Assembly: GCA_016748015.1 (NCBI GenBank)
Contig: JAAOMT010000627.1
Location: forward strand, 125,884 to 189,883
DNA from: Geosiphon pyriformis
Lineage: Eukaryota > Glomeromycota > Glomeromycetes > Archaeosporales > Geosiphonaceae
Reading direction: 5' to 3'
DNA: 64,000 nt
Shown piece after piece: positions 47,273 to 56,889 of this stretch (positions are counted from its first letter, which is position 1; each line of letters begins with the position of its first letter). Below the pieces are notes generated by a model that was not told where the DNA came from, did not search any database, and saw only the letters and a list, made by a program, of their open reading frames with translations. The position numbers and the translations under genes are program-made.

Positions 47273-48170
47273 CCATAGACTATCTTACAAAATGGCCAGA
47301 AGCCAGAGCAATCCAAGTGGCCGATGCCAAAACAGTAGCCAAATTTGTGCATCAAGACCTAATTTGCCGACATAGATGTCCAAAAGAATTATTATCTAAT
47401 CAGGAAACACACTTTGTTAATAATACACTGACTGAACTAAGCCAATGGTTTGGAATAAAAAAACCCTTATCATTACCATACCACCCACAAACAAACGGAC
47501 TGGTAGAACAATTTAACAGAACACTGTACAAAGCACTAGTAAAAATAAGTCATGAAAACAGACAAGAATGGGACTTATTTATACCTTCTGTACTCTTTGC
47601 ATACTGAACATTGAAACAAAATATGACTCAGTTCACACCGTTCGAACTAGTCTATGGAAGAAAAGCTATGTTACTGATTGAACAAGTAATACCATTATAC
47701 CCAACAGAAACAATCAATGAAGAAAATTTTAAAGTTATCTTACACCAAAGAATGTACCAGCTAATAGAAACATTGGAAAACAATCGAAGAACAACAGCTG
47801 ACAATATTAGTCATGCTCAAGAATGACAAAAAGAAAGACATAATAAACACCTATCAGAACAACCAATGGAATTCAAGATTAGAGACCAAGTACTGTTACA
47901 TTGTACAAAAGCTGAGAAACAGTGGAGTGGAAAGTTTGACCCAAAGTGGGATGGTTCATTCCACATACACAAAGCATTAGGAAATAAAGCTTACAAATTA
48001 CGATTGGAAGACAGGATTTTAAAGAAAGTAGCACATGGAAATCAGTTAAAAATTTATTATGTAAAACAAGAATCATCGTTATCAGTACCTCAACTAGAAA
48101 CACAAATTTCATTAATCAGACCAGAAGATATACCATGAGATCTGGAACCAATCATTGTTATTGAAACATA
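47273..48170 (+). pseudogene. Family B integrase core and C-terminal part (plus strand)
   Basis: Blocks IDYLTKWPEARAIQ, KELLSNQETHFVNN (second catalytic D to N), GLVEQFNRTLYKAL (catalytic E kept), then a stop at 47605. 47611-47826 continues with TPFELVYGRKAML. 47866-48138 is the C-terminal beta domain with KAEKQWSGKFDPKWDGSF. It has no chromodomain that I can recognise. The insertion target of the ancestral enzyme is reflected in the 4-bp duplications. Confidence 0.9.
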
Positions 48171-48986
48171 AACAACAGACAGCAAATTAAATTGGAGAAT
48201 TCAAATATATATAGCATCTGAAAAGCAGCAAGAAACAATAGAAATTTCAACATGGACCTTTTAGATCAAATTTTAAAATTATCTAAACAATTATTTGAAA
48301 CAATTCAAAAATCAACATCTTAAATAGAAATAACAATTGATAAAAAAGAGATACAGTACAAAGATAAGAGCAGGAGAGAGGAGGACAAGAGTTCAATTAG
48401 AACTAAATGTTTCTTCCCCTACCCACTACCTGAAAGGCAATGTTGAAGGAAAAATTGTCTTCAGGCGGAAAGTGGAAAAGAAGGAGGCAAAAAATGAAAA
48501 AAAAGTTACAAAAGAAGATACTTGGTCCCCAAGCTCGAAGAAATAAAAGAAGCTTTAGCTTGTAGAACCGAACTCCCTAAAACAGGGGAGTGGACACTTG
48601 ACAATGCCCAGGAATGGAAAGAAAGACTTCCTCCAGCTTATTGGTTCTACAAAATTGGAGAACAGCTTGACTTGAAAACACTATACAAAGACCTCAGCCA
48701 GAAAACGTTCAACAAAGAAGCAATACAACAAGTAGAAAAATTTGTAAGAAAAAACAACCTGACCCTATATTACAAAGCAGCATACCAACTATACGCTTCC
48801 TTCTAATATTGCCCAAACATACTACTGAACAGATCTATGAAAACCATAACAGTTAACAACATAGGACGAATAACCAATCAACAGTTCAAAGACCTACAAA
48901 AGACAATACTTAAGGCAACAATCAAACATTACATGAACAAAGCCACAATAACAGATACATATGGTTTTGCAGAAGCTTAATTTTAA
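48171..48986 (+). pseudogene. Family B 3' ORF (plus strand)
   Basis: Follows integrase. A basic stretch near 48440-48520 precedes 48522-48806, which encodes MVPKLEEIKEALACRTELP, WKERLPPAYWFYKIGEQLD and VEKFVRKNNLTLYYKAAYQ. After one stop the frame continues with NNIGRITNQQFKDLQKTIL to a final GFAEA then a stop, where GGAGCTCAA has become GAAGCTTAA. The ITNQQFKDLQ block matches ITNAQFEDLQ of family A. Mostly helical and charged; no signal peptide or membrane span. Function unknown. Confidence 0.68.
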
Positions 48987-49000
48987 AAAGAGAGGGATAA
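48964..49000 (+). promoter_or_regulatory. Polypurine tract and conserved AGCT box, family B
   Basis: TTTTGCAGAAGCTTAATTTT is followed by AAAAAGAGAGGGATAA, which abuts TGTTAC of the 3' LTR. The minus-strand B copy keeps the intact box GGAGCTCAATTTT. Confidence 0.8.
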
Positions 49001-50090
49001 TGTTACCCGAGTAGAAAAACCAATCCAAAGTTATGAAGAAATGTGACCAAAATGTGACATAATACAGAATAACACACAATAATGTTGAATAATGTGTTAT
49101 AACGTAGGGTAACGTGTTATAATGCAAGATAACACAGAATAGTGTGTAATAACGTAGAATAACATATTATAATGCAGGATAACACAGAATAACATGTAAT
49201 AATGTCAGATAACATGTTATAACATAGGATAACTAGTGATAAAGTAGAAAAACAAAGCAATAACAGAAACAACAAAGCAATAGCTAGCAATAGCAAGACA
49301 ATTGAAAGCAATCCTATAAAACCAAAAGAATGTATAAAAGCAAGTAGTGGTAGAAGTAAGAAAAGACAGACAGATAGATATGAACTTCTAGACAAGAATT
49401 AAAATTATCTATACCCTTTCATCCTTTATTATCTTCTCTATTTCATCTCTTAAAATAAACCAATTATTAAAGAAATTAGAATCACAAATTCATGTTCTCG
49501 AACTTTGTGGAATTTACGTGAATTAACCCTTGTCTTATACCTCCATTCTAGAACAGATGCTCTTAGCATAACTGTCTTAAACCTATTAATAATTTAGACC
49601 AATTGCTTTTGATCACGGTAATTGATAATACTAATTTATCTTTTCTCTCTTTTCTTTTCTTTTCTTTTTCTTTTTCTTTTTCTTTTTTTTTCTGTCTTAT
49701 TTTTGTGGAGCAGCAACATAGTAAAATTGACTGTCTGAAAATAGACTTTGTGATAGCCTGGTAAAAGAGGGAAGCTCTCCCTAAGTTTTGAATATTAACA
49801 TTATCTTGTTAGCTTACCAGAAGAGCAAAAAGACAATGCCAGACCCTAACAACTGTGCTCGTTAGCTCGGAAAAGAAAGCTCACATTTATAAAAAACGTT
49901 GCAATCAATGAAAAACAAACTCTGTGCTTTATAACCAAAGAACTCAATAGGTAAAATTCACATCCAGGAATAGACCTTTAGAGACTGATAATTAAGACTA
50001 AGTCAACAGAATTACGCGGAAAATGCATCATCAATAATTAAGAGCACCAAATGTTACCATTTTCTATACCTACCAAGTTTACCCATAACA
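49001..50090 (+). repeat. 3' LTR of plus-strand family B element (1090 bp)
   Basis: Starts TGTTACCCGAGTAG and ends TTTACCCATAACA. By eye, about 20 differences from the 5' LTR occur in the first 215 bases, nearly all C/T or A/G. The array spans about 49050-49240; hairpin CAATTGC/GTAATTG near 49600. Confidence 0.94.
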
Positions 50091-50242
50091 CCGTGTTTTC
50101 TGACATTGCTCTACATTGCTAAGCAATGTGCCATGATTTCTGTTATTGCTCTACATTGCTGAGCAATATGCTCATGTGCTACCTACTATCCACTTATTGG
50201 TTTACTATTTTCTTTATATCTGTTTTTTTTTTATAAGTAATA
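50091..50242 (-). repeat. 3' LTR of minus-strand family A element (A2 type), second fragment
   Basis: Resumes the LTR cut at 38993. It has two more TTGCTGAGCAA-type palindromes (50115-50175) and ends TTATAAGTAATA, the reverse of the family A start with C to T. Confidence 0.87.
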
Positions 50243-51030
50243 TTATCTCCTTCTTTTTTAATATTGAGCTCCATTAAAATCCTTATTCTGAATTAACTCC
50301 AATACTTCTTTTTCTAGTATTGCTTGTTCGACTTTATTTTTTATGTCTTTTACTTGTACATTATTCATTCTTCCCTATTGGTTAATGATTATGGTTTCTA
50401 TGTTAGAATATAACAGTATTTCTGAATAGTTCTGAAATATGTTGTGCAGTCAATAAATTGTTCTCACATGTAGTGTCAAGTTTGTTTTTTTTTCAATAAA
50501 TTCTTCAATTTGCTGTATTATGTTTTGGTTAAATATTTTCTTGGATTTGTCGATATACAATTCCTGAATATTCAACTTCCAACTTAACTGGTAGTAACAG
50601 TATAATATTGGAAGTTGTTCTGTTCATTTGATATTGGAAGTTGTTCTGTCCATTGCTTCCAATTCTCTTTTGTTAATTCTTCTGTTGGTGTCATAATAGG
50701 TATTTTCCCAAAAGTGTTCTTTATTTTTTCTATTACATTATCTGACCAGTTTTTATCATTCTTTGGTAACCGCTAATATGGTGTATTCTTTGTCTTACTT
50801 TTGGTATTTTGATAGCAAATTGTTTGGTTGTTAATGATAATTTCCAAGTCTAAAGGTTGTTGACTTAAGGCCTGGAATAATTGTTGAGCTATGGTGTCAA
50901 TATAATCTGGTATTTCCATTTTCTTGGTTGCTTTTGTCACATATACTGTGTCTTTATATACTCTTTTATTGTTTGATTTTACATGTTTGGTCCAATGATT
51001 ATAATTGGTTCCAGATCTCATGGAATCTTA
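50243..51030 (-). pseudogene. 3' ORF of minus-strand family A element
   Basis: Begins (in reverse, at its 3' end) with a purine run and TGGAGCTCAATATTAA, then reads upward. The open stretch 50773-51021 encodes VKSNNKRVYKDTVYVTKATKKMEIPDY and QPLDLEIIINNQTICYQNTKSK. The central part (50460-50780) corresponds to 3000-3280 of the first element. A direct repeat of about 20 bp, TTGGAAGTTGTTCTGT, occurs near 50608-50650. Function unknown. Confidence 0.65.
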
Positions 51031-51578
51031 TCTGGTTGGACTAGTATTTATTGTACTCCTAATTGTGGAATGTTATTGGTAGATGATGATGCTATTTGAT
51101 AATATGGTTTTAGTCAATCACCATGTGCTGCTTTGGCTAAGATTTTGTTGTCTCATCTTAGTTTATAAGCTCTATTTCCAAGAATTTCTTTAATGTGAAA
51201 TAGTTTGTCTTATTTGGGGCCAAATTTTCCACTCCATTGTTTTTCTGCTTTGATATGGTGTAATAGTACTTTGTCTCTAATCTGGAATTCAACTGGTTTA
51301 TTTGGTAGTTGGTTATCATGTCATTCTTTTTGCTTTTTTTGTGACTTTTGAATGTTGTCAGCTGCTTTTCATCATCTGTTTTCTAGTGTTTCTATCAAGT
51401 TATATGTTCTTCTTAGCAACGTTTTCTGAAAATTGTCTTCAGTTATTGGTTTTGTTGGATAAGTGTTGACTTTTATCTCAACTAGTAATGTTACTGTTCT
51501 ACCATATACTAATTCAAATGGTGTTGCTTATGTAGTGTCTTGCTTCATTGTTTAATAAGCAAATAATACTAATAGTAT
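51031..51578 (-). pseudogene. Integrase C-terminal part of minus-strand family A element
   Basis: Reverse reading gives the C-terminal beta domain with TKAEKQWSGKF-type sequence near 51230 and the upstream TPFELVYG region near 51510. Interrupted at 51578 by the D element; integrase resumes at 59306. Confidence 0.85.
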
Positions 51579-52245
51579 TATTACGAATTGGAGTAACAAG
51601 CTAACAAATAGCAAGGAAGAATAGTATTGTATGGTGATAGAAATAAACAAAGAGGGAATTACAATAAGGGAGTGAATTGAATAAGTAGGAATTCAATGTG
51701 TGTGATCAGTCTCATAAAAATCACAGTTGCTAATCTTTTCTTAAATCTGAAGATAGAGGAATAGTCCGTGATTGTCAACAAGATAACACCACTGCTATTA
51801 TTCTATGCCTCAACTCGGTGATTCTTAGAATCAATAACAGGTATCATTGTACTTTTCAATTGTTTCTTTATTCAATGAATTACAAGAGCAAGCCAATTGC
51901 TTCTCAGGCTAATTCTAACAAATACAAATCAAGAAAGGGAAAAGATAAGGTATGTAAATGCCAACAAGTAGATACTTGAAGGTAAGGAAAGGGGAATAAG
52001 TGATTATGAGAGGAAGTAATTGATATTGTTTTATTTCGTTACTTTGATCATGTCTTTCTACAGCTAAGGGAATCATTACTTATATAGCTATCTAAAGTGG
52101 TCAATAATCAGGTCAATGATTAGGTCAATGGTCAGATCATTGATCAGGTCAACAATCACTATCTAAAAATAGGGTGGCTAATTATATGACATCAGTGGCT
52201 AATACATGTGATAACTAATAAAAACTATGAGTTTCAACTATAACA
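51579..52245 (-). repeat. 3' LTR of family D element (667 bp)
   Basis: The plus strand begins TATTACGAATTGGAG and ends TTCAACTATAACA. It has five 12-bp GGTCAATGATCA-type units at 52099-52158, versus ten in the 5' LTR. Confidence 0.92.
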
Positions 52246-52285
52246 TCATCCTCTCCAAAGAAATTGAGCTCCAGCAAAATCAAGC
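52246..52285 (-). promoter_or_regulatory. Polypurine region and conserved AGCTCAAT box, family D
   Basis: The reverse complement reads TTTTGCTGGAGCTCAATTT followed by CTTTGGAGAGGATGA, abutting the LTR. The box equals that of A and B at nucleotide level, but in the 3' ORF frame it encodes LELNFFGEDD rather than GAQF/EAQY plus stop. Confidence 0.7.
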
Positions 52286-52466
52286 TATTTATGAGATAGT
52301 CTATGTGAAGAGTTTTGTCTAACTCAAAACTAACTAGTTTGTTGAAGTCTTTTGTGGATAGGGTATATAATACTTAAGGTGAAATAAGTTTTGTATCCAA
52401 GAGACCAAATCTTTGTATAAGAGTTCTGGCTTTTCTAGCAATGGTCAAAACTCTTGGGACATCCAA

Positions 52467-52967
52467 TCATATAATGCCCAAAATTTCTCTTTGTATCTCT
52501 GAAGTTGTTTTCTTCATGAGCTTCATGTCTTCTATGATTTCACCAAGATGACCATAGAGTTCTAATTGTCTTCCATATGACAAGTTTTTGTCTATGGGCA
52601 AGATTTCTTGTATCATTTTTCCAATTGTGCTGGAAGGTAAAAGTATTGCTGCTGTTATGCTTTCCAGCAGGTATTTATCCATTTTGCCACCAATTCTTTC
52701 TCTTCTGGTAGTTGTTTTTTTTGGTCTAATAACAGTATGAGTTCCACTGTTGTCTGTTATGGTGGTTTGTTTTCCAATAGTCAGAGTAGCATTTGGATAG
52801 TTCTTGATCCAGTACTTATGGAGAGTATAGAAAGTGTTTTGAATGTTTTGATTCAGGAAATAATTGTTTATGTCAATTGAAGATACCTCTGTTTTTGGAA
52901 TGGTGTATTTATTTATATCTGATTTTTGCTGATCATTTGGGTCGGTATTACCACAACAGATAACCAA
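52467..52967 (-). CDS. Family D 3' ORF (166 codons, uninterrupted)
   Basis: Follows integrase after a 5-base gap on the minus strand. Blocks: TVIRPKKTTTRRERIGGKMDKY (basic middle, residues about 88-110), SSTIGKMIQEILPIDKNL and LYGHLGEIIEDMKLMKKTTS. Beyond the stop at 52467 the same frame continues (LDVPRVLTIARKARTLIQRF, then one more stop) down to about 52250, so the ancestral protein was probably about 240 residues long. No known domain and no membrane span. The basic, helical character might suit nucleic-acid or particle binding; that is a guess. Start chosen at the first Met; the reading may once have been fused to integrase. Confidence 0.65.
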   Translation of the reverse strand: MVICCGNTDPNDQQKSDINKYTIPKTEVSSIDINNYFLNQNIQNTFYTLHKYWIKNYPNATLTIGKQTTITDNSGTHTVIRPKKTTTRRERIGGKMDKYLLESITAAILLPSSTIGKMIQEILPIDKNLSYGRQLELYGHLGEIIEDMKLMKKTTSEIQREILGII

Positions 52968-52972
52968 TCAAG

Positions 52973-54232
52973 TCATTTGTGATATTTCTTGAGTCGTGTG
53001 CCATGAACAGGGTGATCACTGAATATTGTTCCATATTGATCTTGTAGGATATATGAACTATTGTTCAAAACTTTGTTGACTATAAAAAGTTCTTTCCAGT
53101 GGTTGGAGAATTTATCACCATAGACATTGTCTCTGTCTGAATGGTATTCCAAAACTAAGTCACCAACACTTAAAGAAAGTGTTTTATAGGTCTTTTTCTT
53201 TTTGAGCTTCTCTTGGAACTGTTTTATTTTTTCAAAGACAATTATTCGTGCTTCTATCAATGAGTCAAGAATGGTACCAAGTCTTCTTTGCAAAATGTCC
53301 TTGTAATCTCCTATTGTTATTTCTTCAAAAGGTATTGTTTCTATATCCATTTCTATTGGTAGAGGTGCCATTCGTCCATAGAGCAGATAAAAGGGTTCAT
53401 AACTTGTTATGTCATGATTCACAGTTCTGTAGGTGAACAAAGCTAAAGGCAATACTTTGTCCCATAGGTTGGTTTCTTTACTGGTTTTGGCTAGGGTTTT
53501 ACATAGTGTTCTATTGAAATGTTCCACTAGGCCATTTGTTTGGAGGTAATAAGGGGAAGAGAATTTATAATGTATTCCCATTTTTTTGCAAAGTTCTTCA
53601 ACCAGTGTACTGAGAAAAGCTCTTCCTCTATCAGATAAAAGTTCTTTGGGGCAGCTGTGGCAACAGATAATATCTTCATAAATAAAATTGGCAATTGAGA
53701 CTGCTGTTTGATCTGGGGTGGCTCTTGCTTTTACCCATTTTGTAAGATAGTTGGTAGCTGTGATAATGTATCTGTTGCCATCAGGAGTTACTGTTAAAAG
53801 TCCAACAACATCTATACCAATTCTGTCAAATAGTTGACCAACAGAGATTGGGTGGATATCTTCCTTGTGATTGGGTTTTCCTCTTCTTTGGCAGGTATTA
53901 CAGATTTTGATGTATTCAGCAATGTCTTTTCCTAAGGTAGGCCAATAATAGCGAGCTAAAGTTTTTTGGATCATTTTTGTTTTTCCAAAGTGTCCAGCTA
54001 ATGGATCAGTGTGCATATTGTAGATCACAATTTCTTTTTCTTCAAATCTGATGACTCTCTGGGGGTGGTCAGGATCTTTTCTATTTCTTTTATATAGCTG
54101 GTTTTGGCTAATCAAATAGAAATTTGATTGTTTGTGCAAATGTTTTCTTTGCTGTTGAGTATAGTCCAACAAATATTGTCCTTTACCCAAAAATTCCATT
54201 AAGGCAGAGTAGTTGTCCAAGTCCATTATCAT
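52973..54232 (-). CDS. Family D integrase (419 codons, uninterrupted)
   Basis: Complete-looking integrase. The HHCC zinc finger is HTDPLAGHFGKTKM...CNTCQRRG (residues about 75-118). The catalytic core has D in IGIDVVGLLTV (about 137), D in LLSDRGRAFL (about 200) and E in GLVEHFNRTL (about 237), so the D,D-E triad is intact. The C-terminal region has a beta domain with HSDRDNVYGDKFSNHW and ends HGTRLKKYHK; no clear chromodomain. The first residues (YSALMEFLGKGQYLLDYTQQ) look like the RNase H-integrase linker, so the Met is internal to a polyprotein. It is the best preserved retroelement protein here; it could in principle act on related DNA ends, but upstream pol is broken. Confidence 0.92.
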   Translation of the reverse strand: MIMDLDNYSALMEFLGKGQYLLDYTQQQRKHLHKQSNFYLISQNQLYKRNRKDPDHPQRVIRFEEKEIVIYNMHTDPLAGHFGKTKMIQKTLARYYWPTLGKDIAEYIKICNTCQRRGKPNHKEDIHPISVGQLFDRIGIDVVGLLTVTPDGNRYIITATNYLTKWVKARATPDQTAVSIANFIYEDIICCHSCPKELLSDRGRAFLSTLVEELCKKMGIHYKFSSPYYLQTNGLVEHFNRTLCKTLAKTSKETNLWDKVLPLALFTYRTVNHDITSYEPFYLLYGRMAPLPIEMDIETIPFEEITIGDYKDILQRRLGTILDSLIEARIIVFEKIKQFQEKLKKKKTYKTLSLSVGDLVLEYHSDRDNVYGDKFSNHWKELFIVNKVLNNSSYILQDQYGTIFSDHPVHGTRLKKYHK

Positions 54233-55800
54233 GTTTGTTTGTGGGAAAGTTACAAATAATTAAGTTGGTTTGGTTTGAGAGAGTTTTACTATTACTGGAT
54301 GGTAAGTCTGGAGAGAGCATTAGCATTTTGATGATTAGCTCCTTTGTGGTGTTGAATGTCATAGTCAAATTCATCCAAGTGGAGTATTCAGCGAGTTATC
54401 TATTTATGTTCCAGGTTTTTTTTGTTGTGTAGCCAAACCAAAGCTTGATGATCTGTTACTACCAAAAATTTTACATCCTTAAGATATTTGTCCTAGTAGC
54501 TGGTTGCCCAAACTACTGCTAAGCATTCTTGCTCAGTGACTAAGTAGTTTCTTTCTGCTGGTGTGAGAGTTCTACTGGCATATGCTACGGCATGTTCCCT
54601 GTCATCTTCGTCTTTCTGGAAAAGAACAACACCAAGTTCATAGCCAGATACATTAGTATGGAGGATAAAAGATTGATCCAGATTAGGTTGCATGAGGATG
54701 AGTTCTGTAACCAGTTTTTCCTTCAGAATTTCAAATGCTTTTTGTTAATGAGTGCCCCAGTAATAATTGATGTTTTTCCTAAGTAGCTGATTGAAAGAAG
54801 TGGCGATTTTGGAGAAATCCTTGACAAACTTATGGTAATAAAAAGCCAAACCAAGAAAAGAGCGTAGTTCATGAACATTTATTGGTTGTCTAATGTTTTG
54901 AACTTTTTCAATTTTGGCTGGATCAAGGAAGATTCCATCTTTTGTAATAAGATGGCCAAGGAACTGAGTGGATTAATGTCTAAAGAATGATTTGATTGGA
55001 TTAATCTTGAGGCCAGCATTTCTAAGGAAATCAAAAACCTTTTGCAAATGTTCAAGGTGTTCATCCCAGGTTTTTGAGTATACCATTATGTCGTCCAAGT
55101 AGACTAGAACAAAGTTTTCTTTTACTGATTCAAATACTTTGTCCATTAAGCATTAAAAGGTGGGAGGGGCATTGGTGAGACCAAAAGGCATGACTGTGAA
55201 TTTATAGGTGCCATACTTGGTGATGAAGGCAGTTTTTTTTCTGCTTTCTGAATTCATCTCTACTTGCCAGAATCCAGCAGTTAAGTCAATGGTTGAGAAG
55301 AAAGCAGCACCATGGAATTGGTCTAGCATTGTATCAATCTTGGGAAGTGGGTACATGTCTCTTTTAGTAATGGCATTTAATTGGTGATAGTCAACACAAA
55401 AGCATAGAATTTCTCTTTTCTTGGATACCACTACAACCAGGAATGCCCATTCACTCTTGGTTTCCTGTATGAATTCAAGGTTTTTCATTTGGGTTATTTT
55501 CTTTTTGATAAACTCATCATTGCACCAGTTAGATTGATAAGGCTTCAAATGGATGGGACGAGTTTCTTTGGTGATGATGGTGTGTTGTATCACATGTGTA
55601 CGTCCAGGAGGTTCATCTTCTTTTGAGATAACTGGACTATTTCTAGCCAGCAAATTTTCAATGTCTATCTTTCTTTCTTCTGGAGAGGGTTCTCTTTGTT
55701 CTACAACCAGTGATTGGATTTCAGGTGGTTCGTTTTCAAAAGACTTTTGGATTTCTTTTATTTCTTCATGGGGTATCAAGCTGATTGGTTTCCAATCTTT
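54233..55800 (-). pseudogene. Family D RT and RNase H
   Basis: RT begins in the 262-codon open stretch 55153-55941: HVIQHTIITKETRPIH, FCVDYHQLNAITKRDMYPLPK, FFSTIDLTAGFWQVEM, MPFGLTNAPPTF, then a stop where a Gln codon became TAA (55156). YLDD is intact at 55090-55101. RNase H follows: 54493-54693 encodes LHTNVSGYELGVVLFQ (catalytic D to N) and AYASRTLTPAERNYLVTEQECLA; after a stop comes a TDHQALVWL block near 54440. At least six stops separate it from integrase. Confidence 0.92.
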
Positions 55801-56160
55801 GTAATAGATCAGGCAGGACATGCATTCATTGCTAGGAGAATACAATGATTTGTCACACCAGCACCAGGCACAAGAACCATGCCACCAATAACTGTATTTG
55901 GCTTTCTTGCCTGGCTTTCTGTTAAAGGTTCTTCTGAGCATGTCATAATAAGGCCAGCAGATCAGCTTGCCATTGATAATAATTTCTTCCTTATCTGCCT
56001 TGACATTATCCAGTGGTTTGCCATTGCTGGTAAAGATGGTATAGGCGAGTTTAGCAGTTTCTTCTTGTTCTTCTTGTTCTTCTTCTTTCTCACTTTCTTC
56101 ATCATCTGATTCATTTGATTCATTTTCTTCTGGGCTCTGCTTGGGTACTGGGGGAGTTGT
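55801..56160 (-). pseudogene. Family D acidic linker and short cysteine module
   Basis: Between protease and RT. From the protease end, an acidic run of mainly Glu (56040-56140), then KEEIIINGKLICWPYYDMLRR, then SCAWCWCDKSLYSPSNECMSC at about 55810-55885. Cysteines are spaced CxxCxC...CxxC, suggesting one zinc site. It is much shorter than the modules of families A, B and C, and no dUTPase motif follows. Confidence 0.65.
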
Positions 56161-56889
56161 CTAATGGCAACACTTAACCATAATGGGTTTCTTACCACAT
56201 CTGATGGTTAGTTCACAGAGTTCATAATCAAGCAAAGCTTTTGCTTTCTTGAGCCATTCATTGCCAACAATAATGGTGTATTCTTTCACTTTAGATACTT
56301 TCATATCAGTTTCAATGCTGATGCCATTGATGCAGACAGGAATAGCTTTGGCTATGCCAAGCCCTTTCTTCTTATCACCATGCACATTGGTCATTGGTCA
56401 TGTAGATGGTTCGTCAATTTTTCTGCCAATTGCTTCAAGAAAGTGTTTGGCAATAACACTAACAGATGATCCACTGTCTAGGATCAAATCAATGAAGTAG
56501 CCAGCCACTTGGGCTTTACAAATTAGAGGAGTGACATTGCTATTGTCAGCAAGTCCAGCTTGGTGAGAGCATTTGTTGGTTTTGGGTGTCTTTTTTTTTG
56601 GAATCAGAGATTTGCGAAGATCTTTTCTGAATTGTGGATGGGTCATTAATTGGCCAAAGATTATATGTGCTGGGGTTTCCATAAGGTCTTTGACAACAAA
56701 ATAGGGGCCGGATTTTTGTACTATTTCTGGGGGTTCTAACTTTGAAGGATTCTTGAAAACTTTGGCTTTTGAGGGCTCATTGTTATTAGCAGTTGATGTA
56801 GAAGCTTTATTGGGGTCCAGAATGAAATCAACTTTGGCTTTCTTCTTCTTTCTTGTGGATTCAGAGGGGTTGGTTGCTAGTTTATCCAT
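56161..56889 (-). pseudogene. Family D aspartic protease
   Basis: 56398-56889 encodes a lysine-rich lead, VKDLMETPAHIIFGQLM and the active site FIDLILDSGSSVSVIAKHFLE with D-S-G intact. A stop near 56397 divides it from 56161-56394, which holds GLGIAKAIPVCINGISIETDM and YTIIVGNEWLKKAKALLDY, the C-terminal half of the retropepsin fold. It processes Gag-Pol in an active element. Here the single stop would truncate it. Confidence 0.88.

Larger units (their letters stand above)
38994..50090 (+). mobile_element. Complete family B Ty3/gypsy retrotransposon, plus strand (about 11.1 kb with one solo LTR inside)
   Basis: LTRs 38994-40077 and 49001-50090 bracket gag, protease, cysteine-rich module, dUTPase, RT, RNase H, integrase and 3' ORF. 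Flanks CCAT (38990-38993) and CCGT (50091-50094) are a 4-bp duplication with one G/A change at a CpG. A solo A1 LTR (46399-47272) sits in the integrase. It is among the better preserved elements, yet every pol segment has stops, so it cannot move on its own. Confidence 0.94.

Noticed and set aside
52099-52158. Regular 12-bp repeats considered as a CRISPR-like array
   Set aside because: Units are contiguous with no spacers and lie inside an LTR; the host is eukaryotic.
55801-55900. Cysteine block SCAWCWC...CMSC considered as a separate small zinc-finger gene
   Set aside because: It is in frame with the RT start in one open stretch (55153-55941), so it is part of the family D pol.
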